64,000 nucleotides of DNA. Source: an uncultured Bacteroidota bacterium (GTDB lineage Bacteria > Bacteroidota > Bacteroidia > Chitinophagales > Chitinophagaceae). This document shows positions 8,658 through 16,743 of this stretch, piece by piece (position 1 is the stretch's first letter; each line of letters starts with the position of its first letter). The stretch is from positions 37,030-101,029 of the forward strand of contig CAJADG010000071.1 in assembly GCA_903938445.1 (NCBI GenBank). The letters run 5' to 3'. The position numbers and the translations under genes were made by a program. The notes under the pieces were generated by a model. It was not told the DNA's origin and made no database searches. It was given only the letters and a program-made list of their open reading frames with translations.

Positions 8658-9899
8658 TTATGCTGTTTTGCAATAGTAGTACAATGTATTTCTATTGCTA
8701 TCTTCAAAAATGGTTTTTGCAGTAGCTTGAATAAGTTCAGGAGTCACTGCTTGATATTTTGCGAGCTCATCATTCATTAAAGCGGCATCTCCTAACAATT
8801 CATAAAATGCTAAGCTTTGTGCACGATTCATGATACTCATATCTTCAAAGCAAATCATGCTTTCTGTTTTATTAATTACTTTTTGTACTTCCTTAGCATC
8901 TAAAATTTCTTGCTTCATTTTTTCTACTTCTTCCAACACTGCTTTTTCAGCAACAGACATGCTAATGCCTTTAACCAATTTGCCCGTGATCACAAATAAA
9001 CCTGGGTCGATGGTTCCAAAATGATAACAAGAGATTGAAGAAAACAATTGTCTCACTTTAATAAGTTGTTCATATAATCGAGAGGAGGCACCGCCTCCTA
9101 AAACTTCGGTTAATAAATCGGTTGCATGATAGGATGCGTCAAAACGTCCGCCCATATGCCAGGTCATCATTAACATATCCATGGGCACATCGGCACGCAC
9201 ATCCAAGCTTCGATGTTTTTCTTGTTTTGGCTCCTGTGGTAAATTTCTTTCATAAGGTTTACCAGCTGGAATGGGACCAAACCATTTTTCTGCCAATACT
9301 TTTATGTCTTCTGTTTTTACATTTCCAGTAACAACTAAAATGGCATTATTGGGACGATAAAACTGAAAGAAAAAATCTTTTACCTCTTCCATGGTTGCTT
9401 GCTCTACATGTGCAAGGGATGCACCAATAGTCATCCAACGATATGGATGTTTTGTATAAGCAAGGGTGCGCATTTTATGCCAAGCATCTCCATAAGGTTT
9501 ATTAATATAATGTTCTTTGAATTCCTCACACACCACTTTTCTTTGCACTTCTAAACTTTTAGGACTAAAGGCTAGCGATAACATTCTATCACTCTCCAAC
9601 CAAAAAGCAGTTTCAATATTTTCAGCAGGAAGCTGACAATAATAATTGGTTAAGTCATTAGTAGTATAGGCATTATTTTCCCCACCTGCTCTTTGCAATG
9701 GCTCATCATATTCAGGAATATGAATACTCCCACCAAACATTAAATGTTCAAATAAATGAGCGAACCCAGTTTTTTCAGGGTTTTCATCTTTAGCGCCTAC
9801 ATTGTACAATATATTCACTACGGCCATCGGTGTGGTGGTATCCTGATGGACCAACACTTTTAGGCCATTATCTAATTGAAATCGGTCAAATTGTATCAT
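8658..9899 (-). CDS. M16-family zinc peptidase, catalytic subunit
   Basis: The 413-residue protein has the inverted zinc motif HLFEH (48-52) in KTGFAHLFEHLMFGG, and a glutamate ligand candidate at 125/126 in VVCEEFKEHY. This is the M16B layout. It lies first in a two-gene unit with a paralogue that lacks the zinc motif. It presumably hydrolyses peptides in an enclosed chamber formed with that partner. The start at 9899 gives the family N-terminus FQLDNGLKVLVHQD. No signal peptide is evident. Confidence 0.93.
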   Translation of the reverse strand: MIQFDRFQLDNGLKVLVHQDTTTPMAVVNILYNVGAKDENPEKTGFAHLFEHLMFGGSIHIPEYDEPLQRAGGENNAYTTNDLTNYYCQLPAENIETAFWLESDRMLSLAFSPKSLEVQRKVVCEEFKEHYINKPYGDAWHKMRTLAYTKHPYRWMTIGASLAHVEQATMEEVKDFFFQFYRPNNAILVVTGNVKTEDIKVLAEKWFGPIPAGKPYERNLPQEPKQEKHRSLDVRADVPMDMLMMTWHMGGRFDASYHATDLLTEVLGGGASSRLYEQLIKVRQLFSSISCYHFGTIDPGLFVITGKLVKGISMSVAEKAVLEEVEKMKQEILDAKEVQKVINKTESMICFEDMSIMNRAQSLAFYELLGDAALMNDELAKYQAVTPELIQATAKTIFEDSNRNTLYYYCKTA

Positions 9900-9989
9900 A
9901 ATAAAGGGTAAAATTACTCCTTTTAAACAAGAGTCAATTTGCGAATATAGATAAAATAAATAGGGCTATGAACCGAACCCTTTAAGCCT

Positions 9990-9997
9990 TAACTTTG
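9990..9997 (+). promoter_or_regulatory. Promoter -7 box (TAACTTTG) of mqnC
   Basis: TAACTTTG matches TAnnTTTG and ends 19 bases before the mqnC ATG at 10017. Confidence 0.55.
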
Positions 9998-10016
9998 TTA
10001 CTCTTAAAACGCGAAT

Positions 10017-11141
10017 ATGCAATTAGATGAATTATATAAGAAAGCCCTGAATTTTGAGTACTTAACCAAGGAAGAAGGAATGTTTTTGTTTGAACATGCG
10101 CCTTTAAATGAGCTTAGCTATGTTGCTAATGAATTGAGAAAAAAGCAGGTGCCGCATGGTAAAGTAACTTGGCAGATTGACAGAAATGTAAATACGACCA
10201 ATGTTTGTATTGCGAATTGTAAGTTTTGCAATTTTTATAGAATCCCTGGTCATCCTGAGGCCTATATTACTGATATGGATACTTACAGAGTAAAAATTAA
10301 AGAAACATTGGCTTGGGGCGGAGATCAATTATTACTACAAGGTGGACACCATCCAGAATTAGGATTAAAATATTATACCGATACTTTTAGCCAGATAAAG
10401 CAAGAATTTCCAACCATCAAATTGCACACTTTGGGACCCCCAGAGATTGCGCATATCGCAAAATTGGAAGGCATGACGCACACCGAAGTTTTAAAAGCAT
10501 TACAAGCTGCAGGCATGGATTCATTGCCAGGCGCGGGTGCGGAGATTTTAGTAGATCGTGTAAGAAGATTAGTGTCCAATGGAAAATGTGGCTCAGATGA
10601 GTGGTTAGAAGTAATGGCTGCAGCACACCAATTAAATATTACTTCTAGTGCCACTATGATGTTTGGTCATGTAGAAACTTTGGAAGAAAGATTTATTCAC
10701 TTAGTACGCATTCGTGAAACACAGGATAGAAAACCAGCTAATGCAAATGGCTTTTTAGCGTTCATACCTTGGACTTTCCAAGGGGTTGATACACTTTTGG
10801 CGAAATTAAGAGGTCCACAAAAGGAAACTACTACCGAAGAATACATTAGAATGATTGCTATTAGCCGTATCATGTTACCTAATATCAAAAATATTCAGGC
10901 TAGTTGGTTGACCGTTGGAAAAGCAACTGCACAAGTTTGTTTGGAAGCAGGTGCCAATGACTTTGGAAGTATTATGTTAGAAGAAAACGTGGTATCTGCC
11001 GCTGGTGCTCCACACCGTTTTACCTATAAAACCATCCAAGAAGCTATTAAAGAAGCTGGTTTTGAACCACAATTACGCAACCAACAATACGAGTGGCGTG
11101 AGCTTCCAGCTGATATCCAAGAACAAATTGTAAATTATTAG
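10017..11141 (+). CDS. mqnC: Dehypoxanthine futalosine cyclase
   Basis: The 374-residue radical SAM enzyme has the CxxxCxxC cluster motif at C64, C68 and C71 (CIANCKFC). It also has the MqnC-type segments LLQGGHHPELGLKYYTDTF and GMDSLPGAGAEILVDRVRR. MqnC cyclises dehypoxanthine futalosine, so menaquinone is made here by the futalosine route. The related MqnE differs in these segments. The gene stands alone behind its own promoter, divergent from the M16 pair. Other mqn genes are not in the window. Confidence 0.93.
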   Translation: MQLDELYKKALNFEYLTKEEGMFLFEHAPLNELSYVANELRKKQVPHGKVTWQIDRNVNTTNVCIANCKFCNFYRIPGHPEAYITDMDTYRVKIKETLAWGGDQLLLQGGHHPELGLKYYTDTFSQIKQEFPTIKLHTLGPPEIAHIAKLEGMTHTEVLKALQAAGMDSLPGAGAEILVDRVRRLVSNGKCGSDEWLEVMAAAHQLNITSSATMMFGHVETLEERFIHLVRIRETQDRKPANANGFLAFIPWTFQGVDTLLAKLRGPQKETTTEEYIRMIAISRIMLPNIKNIQASWLTVGKATAQVCLEAGANDFGSIMLEENVVSAAGAPHRFTYKTIQEAIKEAGFEPQLRNQQYEWRELPADIQEQIVNY

Positions 11142-11149
11142 CAGCCCGC

Positions 11150-11177
11150 TGTAACTTTTGGGCCTCCCCTTCGTTAT
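11150..11177 (+). promoter_or_regulatory. Candidate ECF-sigma promoter (TGTAAC-N16-CGTTAT)
   Basis: TGTAAC at 11150-11155 and CGTTAT at 11172-11177 are separated by 16 bases and lie just before the sigma-factor gene. The AAC-containing -35 and CGT-type -10 elements resemble promoters used by ECF sigma factors, which suggests autoregulation. This is inferred from pattern and position. Confidence 0.45.
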
Positions 11178-11210
11178 ACCTTTACATAAAAGCAAAACGA
11201 AGGTAGCAAG

Positions 11211-11702
11211 ATGACTGACAAAGATTTCAATAATTGCGTAGACGCTTACTCCGATGGGGTCTACCGTTTTATTGTCAAAAATTTAGGTCATGAAGCAGAT
11301 GCACAGGATATCGTACAATCTGCATTTGAAAAGTTATGGGTAAATCGCGCAAAAGTTGAAACTGAGAAGGCAAAATCTTACTTATTTACGATAGCTTATC
11401 ATCAAATGATTGATCATATTCGAAAGGATAAGCGAAACAATACGACCGATAATTTTGAAGAGGTAAAGTCTAATGTCAACATCTCTGCGAATGGCGAATT
11501 AAAACAAATTTTACTTAAAGCAATTAATGAACTCAACCCAACACAAAAAAGCTTGGTCTTGCTTAAAGATTATGAAGGTTATAGCTACCAAGAAATTGGG
11601 GAGATTATGGATTTGTCCGAAAGTCAGGTAAAAGTATATTTACACAGAGCTCGTTTGATATTGAAAGAGAAGTTAGTTCACCTTGAAAAAATGCGTGCGT
11701 AA
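11211..11702 (+). CDS. ECF-type RNA polymerase sigma factor
   Basis: The 163-residue protein has sigma region 2 (VYRFIVKNLGHEADAQDIVQSAFEKLWVNR... SYLFTIAYHQMIDHIRKDKR) and region 4 (ELNPTQKSLVLLKDYEGYSYQEIGEIMDLSESQVKVYLHRARLILKEKL). It lacks region 3, as expected for the ECF class. Its stop codon overlaps the ATG of the next gene by one base, indicating translational coupling to an anti-sigma-like partner. A candidate self-recognised promoter lies 34 bases upstream. The inducing signal is unknown. Confidence 0.93.
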   Translation: MTDKDFNNCVDAYSDGVYRFIVKNLGHEADAQDIVQSAFEKLWVNRAKVETEKAKSYLFTIAYHQMIDHIRKDKRNNTTDNFEEVKSNVNISANGELKQILLKAINELNPTQKSLVLLKDYEGYSYQEIGEIMDLSESQVKVYLHRARLILKEKLVHLEKMRA

Positions 11703-12562
11703 TGAAAATAAATACCACCAATTACGAGGAGTACTTTTTGTTGTATATCGACAATGAACTTTCTACTGAACAAAAAACAGCCGTTGAAAATTTTATTGAA
11801 GCGAATCCAAGCTATCAAAAAGAATTTGAACTTTTGAAACAAACTTTTCTTACTCCTGAGCATATTGAATTTGAGGATAAAGTTTTATTGTATCGCTTAG
11901 AAGATATGGAAGCAAAATTGCCAAGTACTTTTAAACAAAGCCTATACCGAAATGAAGCAAAAGTGATTGAAGGATATTTCAACACTACATTAAAACGCAG
12001 TATTGCGTCCGTAGCGGCGATAGTAATACTCATTTTTGGTTATAATTTAATGCCTACAACTGGAAAGCAAAATATCCAAAACCAACTTGCAAATAATACA
12101 GGTTTACCAATCATTAAAAATGAATCTAGTGTAAGTGTTAGCGCTAATTCAACTCAAAATAGGATTGCTCAAAATGAGGTTCCTAAAATAGCGCAAAATA
12201 ACACCAAACCATCAAAAACATTACCCTCCATCGCTGCTGAAAAAGCAGACAATACTCCACCAGTTGTCATCAATGAATCTATAGCTAATTCGGCCGGTCA
12301 ACATGTAAATAACGAAAATGAAATGCGCGCATCACCTAGTGCAAATAATACTACCGTAATTACTGCTGTGAACGAAAAAATAACCAGCAACGAAACAAGT
12401 ATTGTTGCAGAAGCAAAAGAAGCGTTTGAAAATATAAATACCGATAATCCAGATAGAACTATTTATATAGCCAATATGGAAATTGACGGAGATAAATTAA
12501 GAGGATTTACGAGACGTATTGGTGCATTTATCAAAAGAAATAAAACAGAAAAAGAAAAATAA
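11702..12562 (+). CDS. Anti-sigma-factor-like membrane protein
   Basis: The 286-residue protein starts with a helical region (YEEYFLLYIDNELSTEQKTAVENFIEANPSYQKEF) of the kind found in Bacteroidota anti-sigma factors. One membrane helix follows at about 99-117 (RSIASVAAIVILIFGYNLMP), then a long Asn/Ser/Thr/Ala-rich extracytoplasmic part. It has no zinc-binding HxxxCxxC motif. Coupling to the sigma gene by a one-base overlap supports the role of holding the sigma factor at the membrane. The C-terminal region (about 120-286) is not recognised and could be the sensor. Confidence 0.7.
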   Translation: MKINTTNYEEYFLLYIDNELSTEQKTAVENFIEANPSYQKEFELLKQTFLTPEHIEFEDKVLLYRLEDMEAKLPSTFKQSLYRNEAKVIEGYFNTTLKRSIASVAAIVILIFGYNLMPTTGKQNIQNQLANNTGLPIIKNESSVSVSANSTQNRIAQNEVPKIAQNNTKPSKTLPSIAAEKADNTPPVVINESIANSAGQHVNNENEMRASPSANNTTVITAVNEKITSNETSIVAEAKEAFENINTDNPDRTIYIANMEIDGDKLRGFTRRIGAFIKRNKTEKEK

Positions 12563-12567
12563 AGAAT

Positions 12568-13629
12568 ATGAAAAAGATAATTGTAGTCTTAGGGATTTTA
12601 ATTGCGAGCAATGCGATTGCTCAGCAAGATACTGCTGTTGCCAAAAAAGCGGATACCATTAAAATAGGAAATATGGTGATAGTGAATGACAAAATGGATA
12701 AGTCAGATAAATACGATAAACCAAACCATGTTGTAAATATTACCATCGATAGCAAAAAGAAAAATAAGTATAAAAATGATGACTTACATATTAATATAGG
12801 TAATGACACATTAGTTTCAGTGATTGATGATACCGTGAAAGTGGGTAGAATTCGCATTATCAATAAAGAGGAAGGCACTTCAGGCTATGGACAAAAGGAC
12901 ATCGCTTCCTTACTTCAGGGTGATTTTAAAAAGACAAAAATCACGATTGAAAAAGCACCCAAAAAATTACAAAACATTAGTACCAATTGGTGGATTTTTG
13001 ATTTGGGCTTTGCTAATTTAGTTGACAATACAGCTCCTTTAATGTATGCTCCTACTTATTTACCGTATCAATCCATGTTACCTGCTACACCTAGTTCGGC
13101 AAACTTAAAATTGAATAATGCCAAATCAAGCAATGTAAATATTTGGATTGTACAACAAAAAGTAAATTTACCACAACACCAATGGAATTTAAAATATGGA
13201 ATTGGTATTGAGATGTATAATTTTAGATTTGAACAACCTATTAGCTTTAGCAACACCCCAGGTAATTATGTATACTTTGATAACGTAAAATTTAGCAAGA
13301 ATAAATTATTTGTTGAATATTTAACAGTACCTGTTCAATTGAATTTTCAATCAAATCCTGAAAACAAAAAAAGTTTCTACGCGAGTCTAGGACTTAGTGC
13401 GGGCTATTTAGTTCAATCACATACTAAGCAAATAAGTGAAGAGCGTGGTAAGCGAAAAGTGAATGGTAATTTTGATTTAAACAATACCAAATTGGCAACT
13501 ATTGGCGAACTTGGTGTTGGTGGAATTCGATTGTATGGTTCTTATAGTTTAACTAATTTATTTGATAAAAAATTGACCAGTTTTGATATGGCGCCATTTG
13601 CCATTGGTATAAGATTTAGTAAATTCTAA
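12568..13629 (+). CDS. Predicted outer-membrane beta-barrel protein in ECF operon
   Basis: The 353-residue protein begins with a Sec signal (MKKIIVVLGILIASNAIAQQ). After a Lys/Asp-rich region (about 30-150) it has alternating hydrophobic strands with aromatic ends (WNLKYGIGIEMYNFRF, SFYASLGLSAGYLV, GIRLYGSYSLTNLF), and ends ...FAIGIRFSKF with a terminal Phe-x-x-like strand. This fits an outer-membrane barrel of the Bacteroidota PorT/OmpW-like type. It starts five bases after the anti-sigma-like gene, so it belongs to the same operon. It may be the regulated target or the sensor partner of the sigma module. Confidence 0.7.
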   Translation: MKKIIVVLGILIASNAIAQQDTAVAKKADTIKIGNMVIVNDKMDKSDKYDKPNHVVNITIDSKKKNKYKNDDLHINIGNDTLVSVIDDTVKVGRIRIINKEEGTSGYGQKDIASLLQGDFKKTKITIEKAPKKLQNISTNWWIFDLGFANLVDNTAPLMYAPTYLPYQSMLPATPSSANLKLNNAKSSNVNIWIVQQKVNLPQHQWNLKYGIGIEMYNFRFEQPISFSNTPGNYVYFDNVKFSKNKLFVEYLTVPVQLNFQSNPENKKSFYASLGLSAGYLVQSHTKQISEERGKRKVNGNFDLNNTKLATIGELGVGGIRLYGSYSLTNLFDKKLTSFDMAPFAIGIRFSKF

Positions 13630-13674
13630 GTACAGTTTTTAAATACTTGTTCATTGCTTGATACATGCGACACA

Positions 13675-13704
13675 AAAAAGCCCTTCAATTGAAGGGCTTT
13701 TTTA
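13675..13704. terminator. Bidirectional terminator (perfect 30-base palindrome)
   Basis: Six A, then GCCCTTCAA and TTGAAGGGC, then six T form a perfect palindrome between the convergent ends of the ECF operon (13629) and serS (13723). It can stop transcription from both sides. Confidence 0.9.
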
Positions 13705-13722
13705 ATACTATACAAATATTAT

Positions 13723-14994
13723 TTAAATTAAATTTTCGCTTCCAAAATAAGGTTGCAATACTTTAGGTAAAGCAATGCCAGCTTCAGTTTGATAGTTCTC
13801 AACGATGGCCGCAAAAATTCTTGGCAATGCCAATGAACTTCCATTTAAAGAATGTGCGAATTGAATTTTTCCATCCACATCTTTAAAACGACATTTCATT
13901 CTGTAAGTTTGATATGCTTGGAAATTACTTACACTACTAACTTCTAACCATCTTTCTTGCGCCGCACTATATACTTCAAAATCATAAGTAATCGCAGATG
14001 CAAATCCCATATCTCCACCACATAATCTTAGGATACGATATTGCAAACCTAGACTGATTAATAATTTTTCAACGTGTGCAACCATTTCGTCTAAAACAAG
14101 ATCGCTTTTTTCAGGATGTACAATTTGAATGATCTCTACTTTTTCAAATTGATGCACTCTATTTAATCCACGAACGTCTTTTCCAAAACTTCCGGCCTCT
14201 CTTCTAAAACATGGAGAGTATGCAGTCATTTGAATCGGCAAATCTGCTTCTTTTAAAACGGTATCGCGAAACACATTAGTCACCGGCACTTCGGCAGTAG
14301 GAATTAAATAAAAATCATCTTCAGTAGCATGATACATTTGACCTTCTTTGTCTGGTAATTGACCAGTAGCAAATGCCGATGCTGCATTCACCATAAAAGG
14401 AGGTAGATATTCAGTATATCCTGCTGCAGTATTAAAATCTAAAAAATATTGTGTCAATGCTCTTTGGAACTTAGCGCCTTTCCCAATATATAAAGGAAAG
14501 CCACTTCCAGTTATTTTAGCCCCCGTTTCAAAATCTACTAAATTGTATTTTTTAATTAAATCCCAATGCGCTTCAGCTTCTTTAGGAAGTGTTGGCGTAC
14601 TTCCACCTTGTCTTACCACTTCATTTTCTTCTGGTGTTTTACCCAATGGCACTAAATCATGAGGGAGGTTAGGAAACTGCACAATTAATAATTGAAGATT
14701 CGCTTCCACTTCGGCCATCTTTTCTTTTAAAGGTTCTAATTGTTTTTTCCAATCAGCTACCTCATTTTTCAAAGCTTCGGCCTTTTCCTTTTCACCCTTT
14801 GCCATGAACCCACCAATTTCCTTGGAAGCTGCATTTACCTTGGATTGAAGTTCATCAAAAGCAGCTTGTAATTGCTTTCTTTGATCGTCCACTGCAATCA
14901 CTTCGTCCACTAAATCGACATTAGCAAAGTGCTTGATTGCCAATTTCTTTTTTGCCAAATCGGTATTTTGACGCAAGAAGTTTACCTGTAACAT
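13723..14994 (-). CDS. serS: Seryl-tRNA synthetase
   Basis: The 423-residue protein has the N-terminal coiled-coil arm (about 25-110) that holds the tRNA variable arm, then class II motifs: the motif-2 region SPCFRREAGSFGKDVRGLNRVHQFEKVE and the motif-3 region SLNGSSLALPRIFAAIVENYQ. It charges tRNA-Ser with serine in the cytoplasm. An ATG at 15012 is possible but would fall inside the promoter box at 15010-15017, so 14994 (MLQVNFLRQN) is chosen. It is a single-gene unit. Confidence 0.97.
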   Translation of the reverse strand: MLQVNFLRQNTDLAKKKLAIKHFANVDLVDEVIAVDDQRKQLQAAFDELQSKVNAASKEIGGFMAKGEKEKAEALKNEVADWKKQLEPLKEKMAEVEANLQLLIVQFPNLPHDLVPLGKTPEENEVVRQGGSTPTLPKEAEAHWDLIKKYNLVDFETGAKITGSGFPLYIGKGAKFQRALTQYFLDFNTAAGYTEYLPPFMVNAASAFATGQLPDKEGQMYHATEDDFYLIPTAEVPVTNVFRDTVLKEADLPIQMTAYSPCFRREAGSFGKDVRGLNRVHQFEKVEIIQIVHPEKSDLVLDEMVAHVEKLLISLGLQYRILRLCGGDMGFASAITYDFEVYSAAQERWLEVSSVSNFQAYQTYRMKCRFKDVDGKIQFAHSLNGSSLALPRIFAAIVENYQTEAGIALPKVLQPYFGSENLI

Positions 14995-15009
14995 AAATGC
15001 AAATTTTGG

Positions 15010-15017
15010 CAAAGATA
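15010..15017 (-). promoter_or_regulatory. Promoter -7 box (TATCTTTG) of serS
   Basis: The minus strand reads TATCTTTG, matching TAnnTTTG, 15 bases before the serS ATG at 14994. It implies a very short leader and excludes the longer start. Confidence 0.55.
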
Positions 15018-15078
15018 ATCAAACCATCCTACTGCGCCTATATATCCCCTACCTTTGCTTAAAATTTGACATAATATA

Positions 15079-15426
15079 ATGGCCAATATACAAGATGATT
15101 TACAGACAAGATGGTGGAATTTGGAGAAGAAATTAATGGATCAATTTGGGAAAAAGCCCGATACCGAAGCCGTTTTATTCCTAATTGGTTTACAAGAGAC
15201 TGGATTTATAAGAGAAAAAATAACCAAAGAGCAAAAGCAGGACCTAATGCATATAGCTATTTGTAACATACTCTCTCCTAGCGGTTATTATTTACTAGAA
15301 GGAAAGGATGATGAGGGTTGGCCTCATTTTAAACAACTCAAACAACTTCCCGTGATGAATCTGATGGAGCAGGAAGTTTTTCTAAAAGAACATATTTTGC
15401 TTTATTTTGACAATATTAGGTATTAG
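15079..15426 (+). CDS. Conserved hypothetical protein (115 aa)
   Basis: I do not recognise the family by name. The protein is soluble, with no signal peptide or membrane helix. It is rich in charged residues and has aromatic clusters (TRWWNLEKKLMDQFGKKPDTEAVLFLIGLQETGF) and a Tyr/Phe-rich C-terminus. It lies divergent from serS and 55 bases before gcvH. Codon use looks like its neighbours, so it is probably a real Bacteroidota core gene. Confidence 0.7.
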   Translation: MANIQDDLQTRWWNLEKKLMDQFGKKPDTEAVLFLIGLQETGFIREKITKEQKQDLMHIAICNILSPSGYYLLEGKDDEGWPHFKQLKQLPVMNLMEQEVFLKEHILLYFDNIRY

Positions 15427-15481
15427 CAGATTGGTTTTTTAGGGTTTTTAATGGATATTTGCAATAATAAAAACAGAACCT

Positions 15482-15859
15482 ATGCAATTCCCTGCCGAAT
15501 TACGTTACACAAAAGATCATGAGTGGATTAAATTAGATGGTACAACTGCTACCATTGGTATTACTGATTTTGCACAAAGCGAGTTAGGAGATATCGTTTA
15601 TTTAGACATCAACACTGTTGGAAAAAGTTTAGCAGCAGAAGCTGTATTTGGAACTGTAGAAGCGGTGAAAACCGTGAGTGATTTATTCTTGCCAATCGCA
15701 GGGACCATCACTGAAGTAAATCCTGCACTTACTTCAAATCCTGAATTAGTGAACACGGACCCTTATGGAGCTGGATGGATGGTTAAAGTTACCGTTAACA
15801 ATGCAGCAGACTTTGAGGGTTTAATGAATAGCGAAGCATACGCAAGCTTAGTACACTAA
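15482..15859 (+). CDS. gcvH: Glycine cleavage system H protein
   Basis: The 125-residue protein is a typical GcvH: YTKDHEWI at the start and the lipoylation site at K63 in [15 protein letters not shown]. Its lipoyl arm shuttles the aminomethyl group between the P, T and L proteins. The gene starts a run with a VanZ-like gene (5-base gap) and a MarR gene (3-base gap), which may be co-transcribed. gcvT is 11 kb away on the other strand. Confidence 0.97.
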   Translation: MQFPAELRYTKDHEWIKLDGTTATIGITDFAQSELGDIVYLDINTVGKSLAAEAVFGTVEAVKTVSDLFLPIAGTITEVNPALTSNPELVNTDPYGAGWMVKVTVNNAADFEGLMNSEAYASLVH

Positions 15860-15864
15860 TATAA

Positions 15865-16260
15865 ATGTCTATAAAAACATTTATTTGGGTTGTAGCAGAA
15901 ATTGTAATTGTATTCATCTTATTGAGTTTACCTGGAAGCAGTTTTCATACACAATCCAAATGGTTTGGAGATTTTCCTATTGACAAATTAGTACATGTTT
16001 GCTTGTTTGGGTCCTTGTCGTTTTCATTTTTCATTCATTTTGAAAATACGAAATACAGACAACTAAAAACAGTTAGGGCAAAAGCAATTGTGTTAATTTT
16101 TTGTATTGTTTATGGAATTGGAATGGAATTTTATCAAAAATATTTTGTTCCAACCAGGGGCTTTGAAGTAAATGATATGTTAGCAGACGCAGTGGGAGCA
16201 ATACTAGCACTACCTTTGTTCAATTGGATGAATAACAAATTCCTAAAGAAGCATTCATAA
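15865..16260 (+). CDS. VanZ-like membrane protein
   Basis: The 131-residue protein has about four hydrophobic segments (8-22, 45-60, 72-92, 110-125) and the VanZ-like pattern DKLVHVCLFGSLSFSFF ... GMEFYQKYFVPTRGFEVNDMLADAVGAILALPLF. VanZ proteins are small membrane proteins; the founding member gives low-level teicoplanin resistance, but the role of most relatives is unknown. It follows gcvH by 5 bases. Confidence 0.85.
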   Translation: MSIKTFIWVVAEIVIVFILLSLPGSSFHTQSKWFGDFPIDKLVHVCLFGSLSFSFFIHFENTKYRQLKTVRAKAIVLIFCIVYGIGMEFYQKYFVPTRGFEVNDMLADAVGAILALPLFNWMNNKFLKKHS

Positions 16261-16263
16261 TAA

Positions 16264-16725
16264 ATGGGAATAGAAAAAGATATACAACAAACTAATTTTA
16301 GAAATGAATACCAAAAACTGGGTATCAATTTGTTGTATACTGCCAATTGGTTAAATGAGAATGTTGGCAAATTTTTAGAGCAGGAAGAAATCACTCAACA
16401 ACAATATAATATTTTAAGAATTTTACGTGGAAGTGAAGTGCCTTTGAGCACTTTGCAAATAAGAGAGCGCATGTTGGATAAGATGAGTGATACGAGTAGA
16501 ATTGTAGATCGTTTAATTGTAAAAGAATTAGTAGCAAAATCTATCTGCCCCACCGATAAAAGACTAGTTGATATTACGCTTACAGACAAAGGCTATGCGT
16601 TGGTTGAAAAACTGGATCAACTAAATGATCAGATTGACGGACTATTAAAAGGAGTCACTGAAAACGAAGCAAAAACGATCAATGAAATTTTGGATAAGCT
16701 TCGCTCTAGTGCCGAAATAAAATAA
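16264..16725 (+). CDS. MarR-family transcriptional regulator
   Basis: The 153-residue protein has the MarR winged helix: QYNILRILRGSEVPLSTLQIRERMLDKMSDTSRIVDRLIVKELVAKSICPTDKRLVDITLTDKG. The DKR wing is typical. MarR proteins are dimers that repress stress, efflux or export genes and respond to small ligands. It lies 3 bases after the VanZ-like gene and 18 bases before the GHL10 glycosidase gene. Its targets cannot be read from the sequence. Confidence 0.93.
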   Translation: MGIEKDIQQTNFRNEYQKLGINLLYTANWLNENVGKFLEQEEITQQQYNILRILRGSEVPLSTLQIRERMLDKMSDTSRIVDRLIVKELVAKSICPTDKRLVDITLTDKGYALVEKLDQLNDQIDGLLKGVTENEAKTINEILDKLRSSAEIK

Positions 16726-16743
16726 ATAAATTATTAAAGTATA

